From: Thiocapsa roseilacustris
Lineage (GTDB): Bacteria > Pseudomonadota > Gammaproteobacteria > Chromatiales > Chromatiaceae
Direction: 5' to 3'
Assembly: GCF_041903755.1 (NCBI RefSeq)
Contig: NZ_JBBWVE010000012.1
Span: 62,001-126,000 of the forward strand
DNA: 64,000 bases
Part shown: piece by piece, positions 58,944 through 64,000 of the stretch
How the letters are laid out: every line of letters begins with the position of its first letter
Position numbering within the stretch: position 1 is the first letter of the stretch
Translations under genes and position numbers: made by a program
Notes under the pieces: generated by a model
Database searches by the model: none
What the model saw: only the letters and a program-made list of their open reading frames with translations
What the model was told of the DNA's origin: nothing

Positions 58944-60776
58944 ATGACACCCAAGACCTTGACCGACGCACTGCCGATCGTCGCCGCCGCCTACGGGCGC
59001 AAGTTCGGTATCCCCGTAAGGGTCGGCGGCACGCAGGCCCTCACCGACGGGGGCGTGATCGTCATTCCCGCGATCGGGACCGACCCGACGGCTCGGACGC
59101 TGGCGTGGGGCTATCTGGCCCACGAAGCGGCCCATGTCCGCTATACGGACTTCGCCCTGCCGAGGGCACACACGCCGCTGGAGCGGTTTATCCAAGGCGT
59201 CATCGAAGACATCCGGATCGAGGGCGAGCTGATCGCCGTCTATCCGGGGACCCGCAGGACGCTCGACGCGGTCGTGGCCGCTCTGGTAGCCGACGGGTCG
59301 TTGTCGGCGGTCTGCGAGACCGAGCCTCCGTCCGACATCCTCGGCAACGGGTTCCTCGCCCTGGCCCGGCATCGCTACCGCAAGCAGGAGGCGCTGGCGA
59401 GCCACGCCAAGGAGGCCGACCGCGTCATGCGGACGGTCTTCCAAACACGCTTCGTCCATCGGCTGCAGGGACTCATGTCCGAGATCCCGCGGCTGGCGAG
59501 CACGGCGGCGTCGATCGACCTCGCCCGGAGGATCGTCGGGTTGATCGAGGAGGAATCGCAAGAGCCGCCGCCTCAGGCGCCGCAACAGTCCGACGCGGAG
59601 CGCGACGCGGGCTGCGACCCGGAATCCGATCCTGACGCCGGGAACGGAGCGGGGCAAGACGACGACGATGCTCAGGAAACGTCCACGGACAGTCCGTCCG
59701 GAGACGACGCCGAAAAGGGTGATGCCGGAGACGGAGGATCCGAGAACGGCGCATCGGCAGGCGATGGAGGAGAGGATCGGGACGAGGAGGACGAAAAGGG
59801 CCAAGACGGTCGAAGTACCGACTCCGGGACAGGCTCGTCCGAACAGAGCCTGAACCAGGGTCGAGAGACCGAGCAGACCAACGACCCCGACAGCACCACG
59901 ACAGGCAACGACGCCGGCCGTGCACTGCAGCAGGCGCTCTCCGCCACCGACGCCGACCTTCCGGAGGATCTCTTCGCGTCAGTCGCCCAAGCTCTGAACG
60001 GGCAACACCGCGATCCGGCGACGCTGCTTCCCGCAGCGGAGGCGTACCTCGGGGACGTGCAATCGGGACGGATGGCCCTGGACCGCGTCAAGGGACACTC
60101 CGCGAAGCTCGCCGCACGTCTACAGGGCTTGATCGAGACCCACACCCTGGAACGCGCCCGAGCGGGTCGTCGCGGACGATCCTTGAGTCCACGTCACCTG
60201 CACCGCGCCGGTGTCGGCGACCCACGGGTGTTCCGGATCCGGGAGCAGGCGATCGCGCCGAATACGGCGCTGCATCTGCTGGTGGATCTGTCCTCGTCCA
60301 TGAGTGCAGGCCGAGATGCGATCGCGTTGGATGCCGCCGCGGCGTTGGCGTTGGCGCTGGAGCCCGTCAAAGGCGTCTCGCGCGCGGTGACGGCGTTCCC
60401 GAGCCTGCAGGGTCACGCGGAGAAGGTGACTCGGATCCTGACGCACGGCGAGCGGACGGCGTCCCGCGTCGGGGCGTTCGTCCAACGCGGTCGCGGCGGC
60501 ACGCCGATGACCGGGGCGCTGTGGTTCGCCGCAGCGGATCTGCTGGCCCGTCGCGAGACTCGCAAGGTGATCATCACCCTCACCGACGGAGAACCCGACG
60601 ACAGGCGCACCGCCGCCGACCTGATCGAACGGGCCGGCGCGGCCGGCATCGAGATGATCGGCGTGGGCATCGCCGTGGACGTCGGGCGTCTGTTCCCGAT
60701 CGCCGTGCGCATCGATGCCGTAGCGGACCTGAAGAGCGCGCTGTTCGGGATTGCCGAGCAGCTTCTCCTGACCTGA
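58944..60776 (+). CDS. CobT-like VWA-domain protein with an N-terminal HEAAH motif
   Basis: A protein of 610 residues. Near the N-terminus GYLAHEAAHVRYTDF (about residues 55-69) has the HExxH pattern of zinc proteins. A long, very acidic linker follows (about 200-310, rich in Asp, Glu, Ser and Gly). The C-terminal VWA domain has the metal-site motif LLVDLSSSMSAGRD (about 445) and IITLTDGEPDDRR (about 545). It probably works with the CobS-like AAA ATPase as a MoxR/VWA-type pair. Whether HEAAH is catalytic is unknown. Confidence 0.84.
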   Translation: MTPKTLTDALPIVAAAYGRKFGIPVRVGGTQALTDGGVIVIPAIGTDPTARTLAWGYLAHEAAHVRYTDFALPRAHTPLERFIQGVIEDIRIEGELIAVYPGTRRTLDAVVAALVADGSLSAVCETEPPSDILGNGFLALARHRYRKQEALASHAKEADRVMRTVFQTRFVHRLQGLMSEIPRLASTAASIDLARRIVGLIEEESQEPPPQAPQQSDAERDAGCDPESDPDAGNGAGQDDDDAQETSTDSPSGDDAEKGDAGDGGSENGASAGDGGEDRDEEDEKGQDGRSTDSGTGSSEQSLNQGRETEQTNDPDSTTTGNDAGRALQQALSATDADLPEDLFASVAQALNGQHRDPATLLPAAEAYLGDVQSGRMALDRVKGHSAKLAARLQGLIETHTLERARAGRRGRSLSPRHLHRAGVGDPRVFRIREQAIAPNTALHLLVDLSSSMSAGRDAIALDAAAALALALEPVKGVSRAVTAFPSLQGHAEKVTRILTHGERTASRVGAFVQRGRGGTPMTGALWFAAADLLARRETRKVIITLTDGEPDDRRTAADLIERAGAAGIEMIGVGIAVDVGRLFPIAVRIDAVADLKSALFGIAEQLLLT

Positions 60777-60977
60777 ACTGACCCCAGCCGTCGGGACCTC
60801 GATCGGCCGTCCACCGCGGACGGCCGGTCCGGGTCCGGGAGGTGTGCTCGCCGTGGACGCGCTCGCGCGTTCATCGCCAGCACGGTTCCCCGGATCCTCG
60901 CTGCCGAGGATCCCCGAGAAGCGGTCGCTGGCCGCCCGGTCCACCGGAAACACAGCCGAACCCACTGATCCAATCCA

Positions 60978-61039
60978 CCCCGCGGGGAGAGGCACTCTCC
61001 CGCGGGGACGGTGCGTCTCCCCTTCACCGGAGAGACGCA
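60978..61039 (+). promoter_or_regulatory. Two-hairpin leader of the methylase-like gene
   Basis: Hairpin I: the arm from 60978 (CCCCGCGGGGAGAG) with the arm CTCTCCCGCGGGG (60995-61007), with a 3-base loop. Hairpin II: TGCGTCTC (61012-61019) with GAGACGCA (61032-61039), reaching into the ATG. One of the clearest copies. Confidence 0.75.
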
Positions 61040-61824
61040 TGTCCACACCCCACCCCGCCCGCGCGCTTGCGGGCATGATCGAAACCCTCGCACGTCGCGG
61101 CGACCATCGCCCCGATGAATGGCTGCGCTTCCTGACCATGGATGTCCTCGCCGGCTTCGGCGAGCGACTCGAAACCCCCTGGGACGAGCGGCGCCACACA
61201 GCGCTGTTCGAGCTCTCCGGCCTCTACGGACGGCTCGTCGCCGAGAACCCCTGGCGCGACATCCTGGGCGCCGTCTACATGGAGCTCAGCGCGCACGGCC
61301 AACGCAAATGGATGGGGCAGTACTTCACGCCCCAGTCGGTCGCGGATTTCATGGCCGAGATCAACACCGGCGATCTGGATCCGTCCGCCCATCCGAAGGA
61401 CCGCTTCGTCACGGTCCTGGAGCCGACCAGCGGTGCGGGAATCCTGCTGCTGTCGGTCTGCAACAGCGTCGCGACGACACACGGTGCCGAGGCGCTGCGG
61501 CGTCTGTCGCTCACGGCGATCGATCTGGATCCGCTGTGCGCACGCATGACCGCCTGCCAGCTGCTCGCCAATGCGGCCCTGCACGGCCCGCTCGGGGAGA
61601 TCCTGGTCTACCGCGGCAACGCGCTCGGCAACCCGGCCGATCTGGAGGTGGTGACGCATCGCCTCGCCGCACCCCGACGCGTCGCAGGCCGTCCCGAGCC
61701 GATCCCCGAGGTCCTCCCGGCCCTCGCACCACAACGCCTCGCGGCCGTCATGGCGGCCACCGAGAGCCGTCAGTTGAGCCTCTTCGACGACGCGGCCTTG
61801 CCGTCGCTGCAACGCACGGCCTAA
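61039..61824 (+). CDS. N-6 adenine DNA methylase-like protein lacking motif IV
   Basis: A protein of 261 residues resembling the N6-methylase fold of type I systems: KWMGQYFTPQSVADFMAEIN, then the SAM-binding motif VLEPTSGAGILLLSV and the acidic motif TAIDLDPLCARMTACQL. The catalytic (N/D)PP(Y/F) motif expected about 40 residues later is not there; the place reads RGNALGNPADLEVV. So it may bind SAM or DNA without methylating, or use a different active site. Such proteins recur in conjugative elements next to RadC-like genes. Confidence 0.72.
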   Translation: MSTPHPARALAGMIETLARRGDHRPDEWLRFLTMDVLAGFGERLETPWDERRHTALFELSGLYGRLVAENPWRDILGAVYMELSAHGQRKWMGQYFTPQSVADFMAEINTGDLDPSAHPKDRFVTVLEPTSGAGILLLSVCNSVATTHGAEALRRLSLTAIDLDPLCARMTACQLLANAALHGPLGEILVYRGNALGNPADLEVVTHRLAAPRRVAGRPEPIPEVLPALAPQRLAAVMAATESRQLSLFDDAALPSLQRTA

Positions 61825-61839
61825 CCCGACAGCCATCCA

Positions 61840-61900
61840 CCCCGCGGGGACACCCTTCCCCGCACGGGGGACGTGTCTCCCCGCTTGACCCCGGAGACAC
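61840..61900 (+). promoter_or_regulatory. Two-hairpin leader of the radC-like gene
   Basis: Hairpin I: CCCCG then CGGGGA (61840-61850) with TCCCCG (61857-61862) and CGGGG (61865-61869). Hairpin II: GTGTCTCC (61873-61880) with GGAGACAC (61893-61900), which includes the ribosome site before the ATG at 61906. Confidence 0.72.
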
Positions 61901-61905
61901 ATCCC

Positions 61906-62409
61906 ATGAAGAAACCCCAGCTGTCACTCCCCCTGGAACCCGACCACATGCGCCGGGCCGACCTGCCGGAAAGCGATCGAGAGCTGGTGGCCAACGCCAT
62001 CCGCTGCCTGGAGCAGAAGTACCTGGTCAAGCAGGACTGCCTGACCAATCCGGAGGCCACGCGCAACTTCCTCAAGCTGCGGCTCTACGGCCTGCACTAC
62101 GAGGTCTTCGCCTGCCTGTATCTGGACAACCGCCATCGCGTCATCCGCTACGAGGAGCTGTTCCGCGGCACCATCGACGGGGCCAGCGTCCACCCCAGAG
62201 AGGTCTTGCGCAAGGTGGTGGAGACCGGTGCGGCGGCGGTCATCTTCGCCCACAACCATCCCTCGGGCGTTCCCGAGCCCTCCCAAGCCGATCTGCGCCT
62301 CACCCAGCGCCTGCGCGAAGGTCTGTCGCTGTTCGACGTGCGGGTGATCGATCACATGATCGTCGGCGACGGCGAGGCCGTCTCCATGGCCGAGCGCGGC
62401 GTGCTCTGA
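61906..62409 (+). CDS. radC: RadC-like JAB domain protein
   Basis: A protein of 167 residues with the JAB1/MPN+ metalloprotease-type motif: Glu in HYEVFACLYLDN and the HNHPSGVPEPSQAD signature. It lacks the N-terminal helix-hairpin-helix of chromosomal RadC and resembles the short RadC proteins of mobile elements. Function unknown; a role in replication or repair has been proposed but is disputed. The start is set by the leader ribosome site. Confidence 0.86.
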   Translation: MKKPQLSLPLEPDHMRRADLPESDRELVANAIRCLEQKYLVKQDCLTNPEATRNFLKLRLYGLHYEVFACLYLDNRHRVIRYEELFRGTIDGASVHPREVLRKVVETGAAAVIFAHNHPSGVPEPSQADLRLTQRLREGLSLFDVRVIDHMIVGDGEAVSMAERGVL

Positions 62410-62446
62410 CGGTCGATCGACCATCGCAAGGAACCCGATCCATCCA

Positions 62447-62506
62447 CCCCGCGGGGCCGATCTCCCCGTCGGGGAGGTGTGCCCCGCCCGACCTCGGAGA
62501 CACACC
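62447..62506 (+). promoter_or_regulatory. Two-hairpin leader of the Toprim gene
   Basis: Hairpin I: CCCCG (62447-62451) with CGGGG (62470-62474), and inner CGGGG (62452-62456) with CCCCG (62464-62468). Hairpin II: GGTGTG (62476-62481) with CACACC (62501-62506), which encloses CGGAGA just before the ATG at 62509. Confidence 0.68.
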
Positions 62507-62508
62507 GC

Positions 62509-63558
62509 ATGAACCACTCGAGACGACAGATGACCATCGACGCACGCACCGTCCGCGAACAGGCCCGCGGACGCTGGATCGGCATCCTCGGTCGGCTCGC
62601 GCCGACCCTGGAGTCTGCACTGGCCCGTCCGGGTCGACACGTGCCCTGCCCGGTCCACGGCGGATCGGACGGGTTCCGGGTCTTCCGCGATGTGGCGGAA
62701 ACCGGCGGCGGGATCTGCAACAGCTGCGGCCCCCGGCGCGACGGCTTCGCGTTGCTGATGTGGGCCAACGCTTGGGGCTTTCGCGAGACCTTGGAGGCGG
62801 TCGCCAGGGATCTGGGGCTCGACACGGGACACCCGCAGTCGATCGCAGCGCGACCGAGACCCGTCGTTGTAGTCCCACGCACGGATCAAGACCCGACCAT
62901 GGCAGAGGCCGCGCTTCGGCGCGTCTGGTCCGAGACCCTGGACCCCGACGACCGACAGGCACTCCCGCTGCGGCGGTATCTGTCCCGGCGCGGCATCGAT
63001 GCCGAACCCGACCCGCGCGTGCTCCGGTTTCATCCGGGGCTCGCCTACTACGCCGGCACGACGCGCATCGCGACCTTCCCGGCGCTGGTGGCCAAGGTGT
63101 CGGATGCCGAGGGTCGCTCGGTGTCGCTGCACCGGATCTACCTCGACCGCGCGGGACACAAGGCCCCGGTCGCGCATCCGAAGAAGATGATGCCGCCGAT
63201 CGGCACGCTCTGCGGGGGAGCCGTGCGGCTCTACCCGGCCGGTCCGACACTGGGGATCACCGAAGGCATCGAGACCGCGCTGGTGATCCGCCAGCGCACC
63301 GCGATGCCGGTCTGGGCCGGGATCTCCGCGACCCTGCTGCAGCGGTTCGTGCCGCCGCCCGGGGTCGACCTGGTCGTGATCTGGGCCGATCTGGATCGCT
63401 CGGGAGCCGGGGAGCAGGCCGCCCTCGCGCTGCGCGAGCGACTTGTCTCCCGAGGCATCCGGGTGGCTCTGCACCTGCCGAAAGGGCCGATCCCGGTGGG
63501 GAGCAAAAGTCTCGACTGGTGCGACCTGTGGCGCCTCGACCTGCGCGCGGTGGCCTGA
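62509..63558 (+). CDS. Toprim-domain primase-like protein
   Basis: A protein of 349 residues. The N-terminus has a zinc-finger-like CPVHGGSDGFRVFRDVA followed by GGGICNSCG, as in DnaG/phage primases. The Toprim domain shows the Glu of GITEGIETALVI (about residue 250) and the Asp pair of LVVIWADLDRSGAGEQAA (about 292-300). No helicase domain is present. It could prime replication of the element or act in recombination. The start fits the leader ribosome site. Confidence 0.84.
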   Translation: MNHSRRQMTIDARTVREQARGRWIGILGRLAPTLESALARPGRHVPCPVHGGSDGFRVFRDVAETGGGICNSCGPRRDGFALLMWANAWGFRETLEAVARDLGLDTGHPQSIAARPRPVVVVPRTDQDPTMAEAALRRVWSETLDPDDRQALPLRRYLSRRGIDAEPDPRVLRFHPGLAYYAGTTRIATFPALVAKVSDAEGRSVSLHRIYLDRAGHKAPVAHPKKMMPPIGTLCGGAVRLYPAGPTLGITEGIETALVIRQRTAMPVWAGISATLLQRFVPPPGVDLVVIWADLDRSGAGEQAALALRERLVSRGIRVALHLPKGPIPVGSKSLDWCDLWRLDLRAVA

Positions 63559-63628
63559 CCAAACGGTGAACGCATCGACCGGCACCCCCGAGGGTGCGCG
63601 GTCGGCGAGGTGACCCGTCAACCCAAGC

Positions 63629-63663
63629 AAACCCGCCGTGGCGAAAGCGCCGGCGGGTTTTTT
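63629..63663 (+). terminator. Intrinsic terminator at the end of the recombination operon
   Basis: AAACCCGCCG (63629-63638) pairs with CGGCGGGTTT (63651-63660), extended inside by GCG/CGC around the loop, and is followed by more T (TTTTTTG). It comes 70 bases after the Toprim gene stop and probably ends that transcript. Confidence 0.8.
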
Positions 63664-63724
63664 GTTGCGGCATCGAGCGGCGCGCGATACTGAACCCCTT
63701 TTGGCTACTCACCGACGATGCCCG

Positions 63725-63985
63725 ATGCCCGAGACGACAATGCTTGATTGGTTCGATGCCGGCAGTCGCGTCCTCGAAGGCGCTCGGACGCCCGAGCTGT
63801 TTCCGCCGCTCGACGACACGGACGCCCAGCGTGCGTGGCTCGCCGGGTTCGCGGGCGCTTGGGCGGAACGCAGCGGCGACGAATCCGCCGAGGATGCCCT
63901 GGTCGCGGCCCTGGAGGGGCGCCCTGCCCTGCTGAGACAGCTTTGGGAGCAGGGTCCGGGCAAGATCGCGCGCAGCTGGTCCTGA
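63725..63985 (+). CDS. Hypothetical protein, 86 aa
   Basis: A small acidic helical protein (LDWFDAGSRVLEGARTPELF, WLAGFAGAWAERSGDESAED). Family not recognised. The ATG at 63725 has no clear ribosome site; ATG 63740 in the same frame, five codons later, has CCGAGACGACA upstream and may be the true start. It lies just after the terminator, so it has its own promoter. Confidence 0.55.
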   Translation: MPETTMLDWFDAGSRVLEGARTPELFPPLDDTDAQRAWLAGFAGAWAERSGDESAEDALVAALEGRPALLRQLWEQGPGKIARSWS

Positions 63986-64000
63986 CCCTGCGGTACCCAC

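Noticed and set aside
57300..59804. An 834-codon open frame on the minus strand opposite the WGR, DUF3150 and cobT-like genes
   Set aside because: It spans several real genes and their leaders on the other strand and shows no recognisable domain.
58944..60776. cobS/cobT-like genes as cobalamin synthesis genes
   Set aside because: They lie in a recombination module with Bet, exonuclease and RadC and no cobalamin gene is near. The resemblance is to the MoxR AAA and VWA families in general.

Overview
The window looks like a piece of a high-GC gammaproteobacterial genome, most likely a purple sulfur bacterium of the Chromatiaceae (Thiocapsa/Thiocystis/Allochromatium type). This is inferred from the GC-rich coding style, the protein families, and two bicarbonate-uptake systems (DabAB and SbtA with a PII partner) expected of an autotroph. 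The genus is not proven.

Region by region. (1) 1-6.5 kb is ordinary chromosome: a YihY-type membrane protein, a TlpA-like thioredoxin, a cytochrome b561, argD-argF behind a leader with terminator-like hairpins, and an SH3/anchor protein. (2) 6.5-13 kb is a graveyard: a hemerythrin, a decayed transposase, an intact tyrosine integrase, a frameshifted Rpn-type nuclease gene, a frameshifted MtrA/DUF4346 relic, and a 203-bp MITE-like element with a 6-bp target duplication. (3) 13-17.3 kb is a small island: a radical SAM protein, hypothetical proteins, a LexA-like DNA-binding protein and an internally deleted integrase. (4) 17.8-28 kb carries inorganic-carbon uptake (sbtA-sbtB and dabB-dabA, all on the minus strand), then a DUF6635-like membrane protein and a PhoD-like metallophosphatase. 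(5) 28.2-29.8 kb has a helicase-tail relic, then eight GGGAAC iterons at about 22-bp spacing and a perfect DnaA box. (6) 29.8-41.1 kb is a tightly overlapping F/H-type conjugation operon: a DsbC-like protein, a TraV split into two lipoproteins, a pilin, an unknown periplasmic protein, a 53-aa RRXRR-like mini protein, TraC, TrbI, an S26 peptidase, a TrbC-TraW fusion, TraU, and TraN with an in-frame amber codon. (7) 41.3-52.5 kb is cargo: a PemK/MazF-like toxin-antitoxin pair, a phosphodiester glycosidase, a lower-GC two-gene ATPase module that I cannot assign to a known system, a large nuclease-STAND NTPase split by an in-frame amber codon, and an alpha/beta hydrolase. (8) 52.6-63.6 kb is a recombination/maintenance module of SXT/R391-like content: DUF1845, Bet, YqaJ exonuclease, CobS-like AAA ATPase, WGR protein, DUF3150, CobT-like VWA protein, methylase-like protein, RadC and a Toprim primase.

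Two features of region 8 stand out. Eight of its genes have the same kind of leader: a GC hairpin followed by a second hairpin that pairs with the Shine-Dalgarno sequence. Three unrelated proteins in a row (exonuclease, WGR, DUF3150) end in the same short tail, acidic residues followed by G-F-(Y/F)-F. Together with the AAA/VWA pair these suggest a coordinated complex and shared translational control. The window does not contain both ends of the conjugative element, nor traD/I/G/H/F, so whether it is an ICE or an integrated plasmid is open. All similarities were judged by eye; no searches were run.
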